The notes under the pieces were generated by a model. It was not told where the DNA came from and did not search any database. It worked only from the letters and a program-made list of their open reading frames with translations. From positions 1 to 64,000 of the forward strand of contig CAMCUD010000019.1 in the NCBI GenBank assembly GCA_945878865.1: a stretch of 64,000 bases of DNA, read 5' to 3'. Position numbers and translations under genes: made by a program. How positions within the stretch are numbered: position 1 is the first letter of the stretch; every line of letters starts with the position of its first letter. Of this stretch, positions 41,938 through 50,310 are shown piece by piece. The stretch comes from Bifidobacterium breve (GTDB taxonomy: Bacteria > Actinomycetota > Thermoleophilia > Solirubrobacterales > Solirubrobacteraceae).

Positions 41938-42816
41938 ATGAAGAGAGCCGCCACCGTTTCGACCCCAGCCCCCGCCGGCGCCACGGCGCCCGAATCGCTG
42001 TCCGCCTACATCCAGGCGCGCTTCGACGACTTCTCGCGGTCCCAGAAGGACGTCGCCCAGTACATCGTCGATCACCTCGACGAGGTGGCCTTCCAGACCG
42101 CGGAGGAGCTCGCCCGCCGCGCGAACACGTCCAGCTCCACGGTCGTCCGGTTCTCGCAGGCACTCGGGTTCGAGGGCTATCCCGAGCTGCAGCAGTCCGC
42201 GCGGGAGGAGTACCGCCGCCGGCATGCAACGCCGACCGCGGGCATGGGGTCGGGCGAGCCGCTCTTCGCGCTCGATCGCAACGAGTTCGAGACGTCGCTG
42301 GCCGCCGATCACGCGAACGTCGAGGAGACCGCGCGGCGCGTGTCGCGCTCGGAGGTCGAGCAGGCGATCGACGCGATCGCCGGGGCCCAGAAGCTCATCG
42401 TCGCCGGCACCGACCAGATGGCGTTCTTCGCTTCGTACTTCCGCCACCTGCTCATGCTGCTCGACCTTCGTGCTGAAGTCGTCGCGAGCCCGTCCCAGGA
42501 GGCGCTCTCCAAGCTCAGTCGCATCGACGACCAGACGCTCGTCATCGCCCTTTCGGCCGGCCGGCCGCACCCGCTCGTCGTGCGCGCGATGAAGCTCGCC
42601 CGCCACCGCAAGGCGCGGACGATGGCCATCGTCGACGCGACCCTCTCCGACGTCGCCAAGCTCTCACAGACGACGCTCTACTACTCCTCTGACAGCCCGG
42701 CGTACGTGCGCTCGCACACCGCGCTGCTCGCGCTGATCCAGGCGCTGGCCTACGGCGTCTACTCGCGCGACGCCGAGGAGTACGAAGACCGCATCAAGGC
42801 CTACCGCCTGAAGTAG
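41938..42816 (+). CDS. RpiR/MurR-family transcriptional regulator with SIS domain (292 aa)
   Basis: N-terminal HTH_6 domain (about 20-95): RSQKDVAQYIVDHLDEVAFQ, ELARRANTSSSTVVRFSQAL. C-terminal SIS phosphosugar-binding domain (about 130-290): QKLIVAGTDQMAFFASYF, LVIALSAGRPHPLVVRAM, KARTMAIVDATLSDVAKL. RpiR regulators respond to phosphosugars such as MurNAc-6-P or ribose-5-P. ATG 41938 was preferred to GTG 41929. Its targets are not evident; an RpiB-like protein and pdxS-pdxT (which uses ribose-5-phosphate) lie 2-4 kb downstream. It ends one base before the convergent cyclase gene. Confidence 0.9.
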   Translation: MKRAATVSTPAPAGATAPESLSAYIQARFDDFSRSQKDVAQYIVDHLDEVAFQTAEELARRANTSSSTVVRFSQALGFEGYPELQQSAREEYRRRHATPTAGMGSGEPLFALDRNEFETSLAADHANVEETARRVSRSEVEQAIDAIAGAQKLIVAGTDQMAFFASYFRHLLMLLDLRAEVVASPSQEALSKLSRIDDQTLVIALSAGRPHPLVVRAMKLARHRKARTMAIVDATLSDVAKLSQTTLYYSSDSPAYVRSHTALLALIQALAYGVYSRDAEEYEDRIKAYRLK

Positions 42817-42817
42817 C

Positions 42818-43894
42818 TCAGGCGGCGGCCCGCGCCGGGACAATGTCCGGCGCGACGTAGACGCGGCGGCGGCCCGCGGCCTTCGCCGCATAGAGCGCGT
42901 GGTCGGCGGCGGCCATGAGGGCATCGGCGTCCCGGCGGCCTGGCCCGCACGTCGCCACTCCCGCGCTCGTCGACATCGCGATCGGCGTCTCGCTCGAACG
43001 CTCCTCGATGGTCGACGCGACACGCTGCGCGATTGCCGAGGCGTCGCGGAGCCCCCGGCCGGGGAGGACGAGAACGAACTCCTCGCCGCCGTGCCGCCCG
43101 ACAGCGTCCAGCTCGCCCGCCGTCCCACGCAGGACCTCGGCGACGAGCCGCAGGGCGTCGTCCCCGCCGGCGTGGCCGTGCTGGTCGTTGATCTGCTTGA
43201 AGTGGTCGAGGTCGAACAGGACGAGGCTCACCGGCGTGCCCGTCTCCTGCGCCCGGCGCAGCTCCCGGTCGAGCGCCGCGGTCAGCGCACGGCGGTTGAG
43301 CAGCCCGGTGAGATCGTCGTGGGTCGCTGCCGACTCGAGCTCTTCCATCAGCCGCTCGGTCCGCCGCGTGAGGATGTAGAGGACCACGGTGGCGAGGAGC
43401 ATCACGTCCATCGTCACGACGTACGTGATGAGCGGAACCTGCCAGTCGCCCAGGTGCAGGGCCACGGCCAGCGAGATCGCGAAGACCCCCAGGCACACGC
43501 GGGCCTCGCGGCGCGAACCGAAGTAGCCGACCTGCAGCGCCGGCCAGAGGTAGAAGAGCAGGACGACCTCGGCGGGCTTGGCGACCGCGACGGCGACGCT
43601 TGTGAACACGACAGCGCCGGGAAGGCAGATGGCCCGGATGACCGCGTCGGGCAACCCGCCTCCGAAGACCAGGACGCCCGCGATGGCGACCTCGAGGACC
43701 GCGAGGATAAGCAGCGCGCGGTGGTCGCTCGGATCCGGGTCCGGCGTGACGATCGAGAGGAACGCCGTGCTGGCGCCGATCAGGTACCCGAGCGCGGTGA
43801 GCCGCCGCAGGACGTCGGTGTCGCGGGTCCAGCGAAATCCTCCGTCAGGCGTCGTGGGAACGACGCGCAGATGCGGCAAACGAGAGCGCAGCAT
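42818..43894 (-). CDS. Membrane-bound diguanylate cyclase (358 aa)
   Basis: Five to six membrane helices fill residues 30-175; a short linker leads to the GGDEF domain (about 188-350): THDDLTGLLNRRALTAALDR, VLFDLDHFKQINDQHGH and the active-site GGEEF at 269-273 in GRHGGEEFVLV. All metal and GTP residues look intact, so it should make cyclic di-GMP from two GTP. ATG 43894 leaves 110 bases of promoter against divergent pdxS; the frame extends to 43996. No RxxD inhibitory site is obvious before GGEEF. Confidence 0.92.
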   Translation of the reverse strand: MLRSRLPHLRVVPTTPDGGFRWTRDTDVLRRLTALGYLIGASTAFLSIVTPDPDPSDHRALLILAVLEVAIAGVLVFGGGLPDAVIRAICLPGAVVFTSVAVAVAKPAEVVLLFYLWPALQVGYFGSRREARVCLGVFAISLAVALHLGDWQVPLITYVVTMDVMLLATVVLYILTRRTERLMEELESAATHDDLTGLLNRRALTAALDRELRRAQETGTPVSLVLFDLDHFKQINDQHGHAGGDDALRLVAEVLRGTAGELDAVGRHGGEEFVLVLPGRGLRDASAIAQRVASTIEERSSETPIAMSTSAGVATCGPGRRDADALMAAADHALYAAKAAGRRRVYVAPDIVPARAAA

Positions 43895-43940
43895 GTTTCT
43901 CGACGTGTCGGTTCCCGGTAGATCGATCTTGACGCGGCGC

Positions 43941-43957
43941 CTTGTCAGCTGGACAAG
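43941..43957. promoter_or_regulatory. Inverted repeat between the cyclase and pdxS, possible operator
   Basis: CTTGTC (43941-43946) and GACAAG (43952-43957) are perfect arms around AGCTG, about 47 bases upstream of the start of pdxS and inside the divergent promoter region. It could be a regulator site or a short hairpin. Confidence 0.35.
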
Positions 43958-43991
43958 AGGCGCGGGCTGGGCCGGAACCCGTCGGCTTTCG

Positions 43992-43997
43992 TACACT
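43992..43997 (+). promoter_or_regulatory. TACACT -10 box of pdxS, probable leaderless promoter
   Basis: TACACT ends seven bases before the ATG at 44005; no ribosome site lies in between. Identical in sequence and spacing to the boxes before yebC and the lipoprotein at 36575. Confidence 0.55.
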
Positions 43998-44004
43998 CAG
44001 CGTG

Positions 44005-44889
44005 ATGCGAGACGAAGCGACGTTCCGGGTCAAGGTCGGCCTGGCCGAGATGCTCAAGGGCGGCGTCATCATGGACGTCGTCACCCCCGAAGAGGCGAAG
44101 ATCGCCGAGGACGCGGGTGCGGCTGCGGTCATGGCCCTGGAGCGGGTTCCCGCGGACATCCGCCGAGACGGCGGCGTCGCGCGCATGAGCGATCCCGTGA
44201 TGATCAAGGGGATCCAGGAGGCCGTCTCCATCCCGGTCATGGCCAAGGCCCGCATCGGCCACTTCGCCGAGGCGCAGGTCCTGGAGTCGCTGCAGGTCGA
44301 CTTCATCGACGAGTCGGAGGTGCTGACGCCCGCCGACCACGCCCATCACATCGACAAGTGGCCGTTCAAGGTCCCGTTCGTGTGCGGCGCGACGAACCTG
44401 GGCGAGGCGCTGCGGCGCATCGGCGAGGGCGCGGCGATGATCCGTTCCAAGGGCGAGGCCGGCACGGGCGACATCGTCGAGGCCGTCCGCCACCTGCGCG
44501 AGATCACCGGCGAGATCCGCAAGCTGACCATGCTCGACGAGGCGGAGCTGTTCGTGGCCGCCAAGGAGCTGCGGGCGCCCTACGACCTCGTGCGTAAGAC
44601 GGCACAGGACGGGACGCTCCCCGTGCCGATGTTCTGCGCCGGCGGCATCGCCACGCCCGCGGACGCGTCGCTCGTCATGCAGCTGGGCGCGCAGGCCGTC
44701 TTCGTCGGATCGGGCATCTTCAAGAGCGAGGATCCGGCCCCCCGGGCGCGCGCGATCGTTGAGGCGACGACGCACTACGCCGATCCGGCGCGCGTCGCCG
44801 CTGCGTCGGAGGGGCTCGGCCAGCCGATGCAGAGCCTCGAGACGCGCAAGCTCGAGGAGTCCGAGCTGCTCGCCGGCCGCGGCTGGTGA
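44005..44889 (+). CDS. pdxS: Pyridoxal 5'-phosphate synthase, synthase subunit (294 aa)
   Basis: PdxS makes PLP from ribose-5-phosphate (or ribulose-5-P), glyceraldehyde-3-phosphate and ammonia supplied by PdxT. The length is normal. The two catalytic lysines are in place: Lys81 in MAKARIGH and Lys149 in [10 protein letters not shown]. The opening [20 protein letters not shown] and the end [17 protein letters not shown] are family hallmarks. ATG 44005 is used rather than GTG 44002 because of the leaderless promoter spacing and family length. The stop overlaps the pdxT GTG by four bases. Confidence 0.98.
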   Translation: MRDEATFRVKVGLAEMLKGGVIMDVVTPEEAKIAEDAGAAAVMALERVPADIRRDGGVARMSDPVMIKGIQEAVSIPVMAKARIGHFAEAQVLESLQVDFIDESEVLTPADHAHHIDKWPFKVPFVCGATNLGEALRRIGEGAAMIRSKGEAGTGDIVEAVRHLREITGEIRKLTMLDEAELFVAAKELRAPYDLVRKTAQDGTLPVPMFCAGGIATPADASLVMQLGAQAVFVGSGIFKSEDPAPRARAIVEATTHYADPARVAAASEGLGQPMQSLETRKLEESELLAGRGW

Positions 44890-45437
44890 TCGTCGGCGTC
44901 CTCGCCCTGCAGGGCGACTTCGAGGCGCACGCCCGCGTCCTGACAGAGCTCGGGGCTGAGGTCCGTGAGGTCCGCGTCCCGGCGGACCTCGAAGGCCTTG
45001 ACGGGCTCGTCATGCCCGGGGGCGAGTCGACGACCATGACGCTCGGCATCGAGCGCGAGGGCCTGGGCGACCCGCTGCGCGCGTTCGCGGCGACGGGCGC
45101 GCCGATCTTCGGCACGTGCGCCGGGCTCATCATGCTCGACCGCGAGCACCTGGGGATCATGGACATCACCGCCCGGCGCAACGCGTTCGGGCGGCAGGTG
45201 CGGTCGTTCGAGGCCGACCTTGACTTCCCCGACATCGACGGCCCGCCGGTGCGCGCGGTGTTCATCCGCGCGCCGTGGATCGATGACGCGGGACCGGAGG
45301 TGGAGATCCTGGCCGAGGTCGACGGTCATCCCGTCGCCGCGCGGCAGGGCTCGCTGTTCGTCATCTCGTTCCACCCCGAGCTCGGGGACGACACGCGGCT
45401 GCACGCGCGGTTCCTCGAGGACGTGCGGGCGCGGTAA
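44886..45437 (+). CDS. pdxT: Pyridoxal 5'-phosphate synthase, glutaminase subunit (183 aa)
   Basis: Class I glutaminase that releases ammonia from glutamine for PdxS. The catalytic triad is visible: Cys78 in FGTCAGL, His163 and Glu165 in SFHPEL. The GGES oxyanion box (45-48) and the opening [13 protein letters not shown] are typical. The GTG start overlaps the pdxS stop (GTGA), ensuring balanced synthesis. A pair of strong palindromes follows the gene. Confidence 0.98.
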   Translation: MIVGVLALQGDFEAHARVLTELGAEVREVRVPADLEGLDGLVMPGGESTTMTLGIEREGLGDPLRAFAATGAPIFGTCAGLIMLDREHLGIMDITARRNAFGRQVRSFEADLDFPDIDGPPVRAVFIRAPWIDDAGPEVEILAEVDGHPVAARQGSLFVISFHPELGDDTRLHARFLEDVRAR

Positions 45438-45444
45438 GGGCGCC

Positions 45445-45549
45445 GAGCGTCCGTCCTGCGGGCCCCCAGCCCCGCACGACGAACGCTCGCCCGGGGTGGT
45501 GCGGTGAGCGTCTGTCGTGCGGGGCTCTGACCCCGCAGGACGTACGTTC
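45445..45549. repeat. Two tandem copies of a 44-bp imperfect palindrome
   Basis: Copy 1 (45445-45488) starts GAGCGTCCGTC and ends GACGAACGCTC, with CTGCGGG facing CCCCGCA; copy 2 (45506-45549) starts GAGCGTCTGTC and ends GGACGTACGTTC, with TGCGGGG facing CCCCGCA. The copies lie 61 bp apart in the same order and each is followed by a GGGGTGG. The hairpins could end pdxST transcription, or be a REP/BIME-like intergenic element. Confidence 0.7.
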
Positions 45550-45580
45550 GGCGGGGGTGGTCGCGCGTACCATGGGCGGC

Positions 45581-46018
45581 ATGCGCATCGCGATCGCCGC
45601 CGACGAGGACACCGGCGTCGCTCCAGCCCTCGCCGAAGCGCTCCGCGACCGCAGCCACGACATCGTCGCCACCCACGGCGCCCTGAACCCCGACGAGCGG
45701 GACGACTGGGCGTGGGCGTCGGAGGCCGCTGCGCGTGATGTGGCGGAAGGGCGCGCCGACCAGGCCGTCATCTGCTGCTGGACGGGCACCGGGGCCTCCA
45801 TCGCCGCGAACAAGGTGCCTGGCATCCGCGCCGCGCTCTGCACCGACGCGAAGACCGCCGCCGGCGCCCGGGAGTGGAACGACGCGAACGTCCTGGCGCT
45901 CAGCCTCCGCCTCACCTCCCGCGCCGCCCTCGACGAGATCCTCGACGCCTGGTTCGCCACCGAGCCGAGCACCGACGACGACGATCGCGCGAACATCGCG
46001 CACCTCGACGAGATCTGA
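45581..46018 (+). CDS. RpiB/LacAB-family sugar-phosphate isomerase-like protein (145 aa)
   Basis: RpiB interconverts ribose-5-phosphate and ribulose-5-phosphate. Features: start MRIAIAADED (family: MRIAIGSDHAG), helix DVAEGRADQAVICCWTGTGASIAANKVPGIRAAL, matching the family box CGTGIGMSIAANK, and NVLALSLRL. The catalytic Cys of RpiB is followed by GTGIG; here the row is C-C-W-T-G-T-G, so the pocket is shifted by one residue and the substrate may differ. The His after SD in RpiB is not obvious. ATG 45572 is an alternative start. Ribose-5-phosphate is also the PdxS substrate. Confidence 0.75.
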   Translation: MRIAIAADEDTGVAPALAEALRDRSHDIVATHGALNPDERDDWAWASEAAARDVAEGRADQAVICCWTGTGASIAANKVPGIRAALCTDAKTAAGAREWNDANVLALSLRLTSRAALDEILDAWFATEPSTDDDDRANIAHLDEI

Positions 46019-46092
46019 GTCCGTATCCGGCCGCACGACGGTCGCGGGAGCGGACGGATGACAGAGCGGCGCCGACGCGTTGGGATGACGAC

Positions 46093-46734
46093 ATGAGGCC
46101 CCTCGTCGTCACCGGCGCCGCCGCGGCGCTCGCCGTGTGGTCGCGCCGCGCGCTGCGAGCTTGGGGGGCGACGCCGGAGGAGCAGCGGGCGCCCATGCCG
46201 GGCGACGACGTCGTGGCCGACGCGTCTGACCACGGGACCATGGCGACGACGATCGACGCGCCACCTAAGGCGATCTGGCCCTGGCTGGCCCAGATGGGGT
46301 GCGACCGTGCCGGCTTCTACAGCTGGGACCGCCTCGACAACGGCGGTCGCCCCAGCGCTGACCGGATTCACGACGCGTGGCAGGACATCCGGGTCGGCTC
46401 CCGGATCGTGTCGCGCCCCGGCGCGAAGGCGTGGTTCGACGTCGTCGCATGTGATCCGCCGAACGCGCTCGTGCTCCGCGCGTCTCTCGCGGGCAACGGC
46501 GAGCCGTTTGATCCGGCCGGCCCTTGGCCGCGGGTGGCCAGCGACACCACATGGGCGTTTCAGCTGCGCGGGCTGCCGGGCGGACGGACCCGACTACTCG
46601 TGCGCAGTCGCGGCCGCACGACCTCGCCGATCCTCGACCTCGCGGGCGTCGTGTTCTGGGAACCCGCCCACTGGGTCATGCAGACCAAGCAGTTCCGCGA
46701 GCTCGAGCGCCGCGTCGCCTACGCCACGCGGTAG
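46093..46734 (+). CDS. SRPBCC (START-like) domain protein with N-terminal helix (213 aa)
   Basis: A short hydrophobic N-terminus (residues 1-18) suggests a membrane anchor or signal sequence. Residues 45-205 form a polyketide-cyclase/START-like fold: TMATTIDAPPKAIWPWLAQM, GFYSWDRLDN, VVACDPPNALVLRAS, TWAFQLRGLPGGRTRLLVRS, and the long last helix. Members bind hydrophobic ligands in a cavity; no enzyme function can be assigned. The last 16 bases overlap the convergent MBL gene. Confidence 0.75.
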   Translation: MRPLVVTGAAAALAVWSRRALRAWGATPEEQRAPMPGDDVVADASDHGTMATTIDAPPKAIWPWLAQMGCDRAGFYSWDRLDNGGRPSADRIHDAWQDIRVGSRIVSRPGAKAWFDVVACDPPNALVLRASLAGNGEPFDPAGPWPRVASDTTWAFQLRGLPGGRTRLLVRSRGRTTSPILDLAGVVFWEPAHWVMQTKQFRELERRVAYATR

Positions 46735-47741
46735 CGCACGATCGCCCCGTCGTCCTCCTCGACGACCCGCCCGTCACGCAGCAGCAAATCGACGTGCCCG
46801 AGGACCTCGGACAGCGTGAGGAACGCCTGGGTCACGGCGACGTTGCCCCACATCATCTGCGCGAGGTCGTACGCGGTCTGCGGCTCGCCGGCCTTCTCCA
46901 AGAGGCGGAACACCTTCCCCGCGCGCTTGTCGTACATCCGGAACCGCTCGTCGATGATCGCGACATAGTCGCTGATCGGATCGCCGTGTCCGGTGAGCAC
47001 GACGTCGACGTCCGTCATCGCCCGCGTCTCAGCGAGCGATTCCATGTACTGGATGAGCGGCTTGGGGCGTTCGGCCGGATCGAGGTCGTCGAGCGGCGGC
47101 GTCAGCAGCGCGATCGAGGAGATGCGCTCGATGAGGTGATCGGCGGACAGCAGGATCTTGCGCGCGCGGTCGTGGAAGATCGTGTCCGACGGCGAGTGCC
47201 CGGGCCGGTGGCTGATCTCCAGCGACCGGTCGCGCAGGTCGAGGGTCTCGCCCGGCGTCAACGGCACGGTCACCGTCGCGGACCCGCCCCAACCGCGGAA
47301 CACCGTGGAGAGCGCGCGCAGCGCGTAGCGCAGCTCGTCGGGAATGCCATGGCGCGCCATGAGCCGCTCGGCGTAGTCGTCTTCGGCTTCCATCGACGCG
47401 ACGTAGTCCGCCGCCCACGGCCCCAGCGCGCCCAATGCCGCAACGTCCGCGCCCGAGCGGCGCTGGAGGATGTCGGTGAGGCCCAGGTGGTCGAGGTGCT
47501 GGTGAGTGATCACCAGCAGCTCGAGATCCTCGACCCGGCGCCCGCGCGCGGCCAGCAGCTGCTCGAGCTCGTCGAGCGCCTTGCCCGAGTTCGGGCCGGC
47601 GTCGACGAGCGTCAGCGGGTCGTCCTCGATGAGGTACGTGTTGATCCGGCCGACGGCGAACGGCGTGGGCAGCGCGAGGCGATGGATCCCCGCCTCGGCC
47701 GCCCGGTCGAGCAGCGCCTGCGCGTCGGCCGGGTCGCTCAC
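46719..47741 (-). CDS. Metallo-beta-lactamase-fold hydrolase (340 aa)
   Basis: The metal motif THQHLDHLG gives His80, His82, Asp84 and His85; further ligands are expected in SHRPGHSPSD, LSADHLIE and LTGHGDPI. A C-terminal helical/winged part (about 265-340; KVFRLLEKAGEPQTAYDLAQ) is typical of the LACTB2/GloB-like group with a DNA-binding-like C-terminal domain. Substrates range from thioesters to RNA; none is evident. GTG 47741 overlaps the stop of the phosphomannomutase gene by four bases, so they form an operon. Confidence 0.9.
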   Translation of the reverse strand: MSDPADAQALLDRAAEAGIHRLALPTPFAVGRINTYLIEDDPLTLVDAGPNSGKALDELEQLLAARGRRVEDLELLVITHQHLDHLGLTDILQRRSGADVAALGALGPWAADYVASMEAEDDYAERLMARHGIPDELRYALRALSTVFRGWGGSATVTVPLTPGETLDLRDRSLEISHRPGHSPSDTIFHDRARKILLSADHLIERISSIALLTPPLDDLDPAERPKPLIQYMESLAETRAMTDVDVVLTGHGDPISDYVAIIDERFRMYDKRAGKVFRLLEKAGEPQTAYDLAQMMWGNVAVTQAFLTLSEVLGHVDLLLRDGRVVEEDDGAIVRYRVA

Positions 47742-49111
47742 GAGCGGATCAACCCGAGCACCTCATCGCGGCGGCGCTCCATGTCCTCCTGCGACACGAG
47801 CGACTCCAGCGTGAGACGCAGCAGCGGCTCGGTGTTGGACTTGCGCACGTTGAAGTGCCAGTCGTCGTAGTCGACCGAGACGCCGTCGACGTGGGTGATC
47901 GTCGCGTCGGCGTACGTCTTCTCGATCTCGGCGATCTTCGCGTCCGCGTCGGAGACCTCGCTGTTGATCTCGCCGCTGATGAAGTACGTCGAGCGCAGGG
48001 GCGCGAGCAGCTCGGAGAGCTTCTTGCCCTCGACCGAGAGCAGCTCCAGGATCAGCAGCGCGGGGATCGTGCCGCTGTCCGCGCAGTAGAAGTCCCGGAA
48101 GTAGTAGTGGCCGGAGACCTCGCCGCCGAACAGCGAGCCCTCCTTCTGCATGCGCGTCTTGAAGAACGCGTGGCCGACCCGGTTGATCTCCGCCGTGCCG
48201 CCCGCGGCGGTCACGATGTCGGCGACCGCGCGGCTGGCGCGCGCGTCGTAGAGGATCGTGGCGCCCGGGTTGCGCTTGAGCAGCGACTGGGCGAGCAGCG
48301 CGGTGAGGAAGTCACCGTCGACGAACGCCCCGGTGTCGTCGATGAAGAAGCAGCGGTCCGCGTCGCCGTCCCAGGCGATGCCGAGCTCGGCGTGCTCCTC
48401 GACGACCTTCTTCATGATGAACTCGCGGTTCTCCGGCAGGAGCGGGTTGGGCTCGTGGTCGGGGAACGTGCCGTCGGGCGTCCAGTAGTGGGCGCTGATG
48501 TCGAGGCCGAGCTGCTCGAGCAGCGGGCCGACCATCGGGCCGCCCATGCCGTTGCCGCCGTCGACGACGACCTTCATGCCGGCGCGCACGTTCGCCGGGT
48601 CGATGAACTTCAGGGCCGCCGCGCGGAACTCCTCGGCGATCTCGACCTCTTCGACGCTGCCGCCGCCCACGGGATCACCGAGGTCGGACTCGGCGATGCG
48701 GCGGACCTCCTGGATGCCGGAGTCGCCGCTCAGCGCGATGGCGCCCTGCTTGACCAGCTTCGCGCCCGTGTACTTCGCCGGGTTATGCGAGGCGGTGCAC
48801 ATCAGGCCGCCGTCCAGCCCGCGCGAGCCGACGAGGAAATAGAGCATCTCCGTGCCGACCTGGCCGGCGTCGACGACCGAGGCGCCCTCGCTCGTCATGC
48901 CGTCGCGGTAGCGCGCGGCCAGCTCGGGAGCGGAGAGGCGCATGTCGCGGCCGAGGCCGATCGTCGTCTCGCTCACGGGCTTGCCCGCGAGGTCGGCGAT
49001 CACGCGGGCGAACGCGCGGCCGATGCGTTCGGCGACGTCGCCGTCGATCTGGTCGGGATAGACGCCCCGGACGTCGTAGGCCTTGAAGATCTCAGCAGGG
49101 ACAGAAGTCAT
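47738..49111 (-). CDS. Phosphomannomutase/phosphoglucomutase (457 aa)
   Basis: Alpha-D-phosphohexomutase converting hexose-6-phosphate to hexose-1-phosphate for nucleotide-sugar and envelope synthesis. The phosphoserine loop TASHNP (106-111, Ser108), the metal loop DGDADR (248-253), the sugar loop GGEVSGHYYF and the phosphate loop SNTEPLLRL are all intact. Length fits the PMM/PGM (AlgC/ManB) group. ATG 49111 lies eight bases after TACCAT, a leaderless-type promoter. Divergent from an epimerase gene, coupled to the MBL hydrolase. Confidence 0.94.
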   Translation of the reverse strand: MTSVPAEIFKAYDVRGVYPDQIDGDVAERIGRAFARVIADLAGKPVSETTIGLGRDMRLSAPELAARYRDGMTSEGASVVDAGQVGTEMLYFLVGSRGLDGGLMCTASHNPAKYTGAKLVKQGAIALSGDSGIQEVRRIAESDLGDPVGGGSVEEVEIAEEFRAAALKFIDPANVRAGMKVVVDGGNGMGGPMVGPLLEQLGLDISAHYWTPDGTFPDHEPNPLLPENREFIMKKVVEEHAELGIAWDGDADRCFFIDDTGAFVDGDFLTALLAQSLLKRNPGATILYDARASRAVADIVTAAGGTAEINRVGHAFFKTRMQKEGSLFGGEVSGHYYFRDFYCADSGTIPALLILELLSVEGKKLSELLAPLRSTYFISGEINSEVSDADAKIAEIEKTYADATITHVDGVSVDYDDWHFNVRKSNTEPLLRLTLESLVSQEDMERRRDEVLGLIRS

Positions 49112-49119
49112 CGCGCGGG

Positions 49120-49125
49120 ATGGTA
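49120..49125 (-). promoter_or_regulatory. TACCAT -10 box of the phosphomannomutase gene
   Basis: On the minus strand TACCAT ends eight bases before the ATG at 49111; no ribosome site is present. Fits the leaderless pattern seen at pdxS, yebC and the two lipoprotein genes. Confidence 0.45.
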
Positions 49126-49188
49126 TGTGAGGACGCCGCAACGCGGATCGCGGCGGGACGGGGGAGCCGCTGCGATGATCAGCGGGCG

Positions 49189-50310
49189 GTGACACGGACC
49201 GTCTTCATCACCGGCGCCTACGGGGCCGTCGGCTCCTGGCTGGCGCGGGCGTGCGTCGAGCGCGGCGACCACGTCGTCGTCCTGCGCCGGGACGAGGTTC
49301 CGGGAAGCGCCCTGGTGCTCGACGGCACCCAGGAGCGCTGCACCGTCGTGCACGGGGACATGCTCACGCCCGGGCTGCTCGAGCGGGTCCTCGCCGAGCA
49401 CGCCGTCGACACCGTCTTCCATCTCGCGGCGCATTCCGTGGTCGGTACGGCCCAGCGGTCGCCGCTGTCGACGTTCGAGACGAACGTCCGGGGGACGTGG
49501 ATCGTCATGGAGGCATGCCGGCTGGTCGGCGTCCCGCGGGTCGTCGCCGCGTCGTCGATCAAGGCCTACGGCGAACGGGCCGCGGCTGACCGTCCGCTCG
49601 TGGAATCCGACGCGCTGCACGGACGCCACGTCTACGCGGTCTCCAAGGCGGCGGCCGACGCGATCGCGCGCTCCTACTGGGACGGATACGGCGTGCGTGT
49701 CGCCACCACCCGTCTGGCGAACGTCTACGGCGGCGGCGACCTCAACCGGTCCCGGCTGGTGCCCGACGTCATGGCCGCGGTCCTGGGCGGCAACCCGCCG
49801 ATCGTCCGCTCCGACGGGACGCCGCAGCGCGACTTCCTCCACGTCGACGACGCCGTCACCGCGTATCTCGCCGTGGCCGACCTGCTCGATCGCGACGACG
49901 ACATCGCCTGCGGCGCGGCGTTCAACGCGGGCGGTGAGCCGCACTCCGTGATCGAGATCGTCGAGACGATCCTGCGCCTGGCGGGCAGTGACGCCGAGCC
50001 GGAGATCCACGGCGCGCCGCTCCCGCCCGGCGTCAGCGACCGCCTGTCCCTCGACTCGTCGCTGCTGCGCGACCTGACGGGGTGGCGCCCGGAGGTCGGC
50101 CTCGAGGAGGGGCTGCGGCGCACGCTGTCGTGGTATCGGGCGCACCCGTCCGCCCTGGATCTCTCCTACACTCGGTCGCATGGCAGGTCACTCCAAGTGG
50201 GCGGGGATCAAGCACAAGAAGGCGATCGTCGACGCCCGCCGCGGCAAGCTCTTCACCAAGCTCGGACGCGCGATCACGGTCGCCGCGAAGGAGGGCGGGG
50301 GCGACCCTGA
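49189..50310 (+). CDS. NAD-dependent sugar epimerase/dehydratase (373 aa) reading into yebC
   Basis: Extended SDR of the nucleotide-sugar epimerase type: Rossmann motif TGAYGAVG after the GTG 49189 start, HLAAHSVV, catalytic SSIKAYG and YAVSK with Tyr and Lys, RLANVYGGGD, RDFLHVDDAV. The family normally ends near residue 310 (LSWYRAHPSA), but here the frame continues through 131 bases of the yebC coding region in another frame, adding about 45 Arg/Gln/Gly-rich residues without domain character. A lost stop codon is the simplest explanation. Works with nucleotide sugars and fits the divergent phosphomannomutase. Confidence 0.85.
   Translation: MTRTVFITGAYGAVGSWLARACVERGDHVVVLRRDEVPGSALVLDGTQERCTVVHGDMLTPGLLERVLAEHAVDTVFHLAAHSVVGTAQRSPLSTFETNVRGTWIVMEACRLVGVPRVVAASSIKAYGERAAADRPLVESDALHGRHVYAVSKAAADAIARSYWDGYGVRVATTRLANVYGGGDLNRSRLVPDVMAAVLGGNPPIVRSDGTPQRDFLHVDDAVTAYLAVADLLDRDDDIACGAAFNAGGEPHSVIEIVETILRLAGSDAEPEIHGAPLPPGVSDRLSLDSSLLRDLTGWRPEVGLEEGLRRTLSWYRAHPSALDLSYTRSHGRSLQVGGDQAQEGDRRRPPRQALHQARTRDHGRREGGRGRP
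50167..50172 (+). promoter_or_regulatory. TACACT -10 box of yebC, inside the end of the epimerase frame
   Basis: TACACT ends seven bases before the yebC ATG (50180), as at pdxS. It lies inside the C-terminal extension of the epimerase gene, so yebC can be transcribed on its own. Confidence 0.5.

Noticed and set aside
45361-46371. Minus-strand open frame across the palindromes and the RpiB-like gene
   Set aside because: It contains translated palindromic repeats and overlaps three better supported genes; no domain.
47855-49192. Plus-strand open frame of 445 codons opposite the phosphomannomutase gene
   Set aside because: Shadow frame; the minus strand carries all phosphohexomutase motifs.
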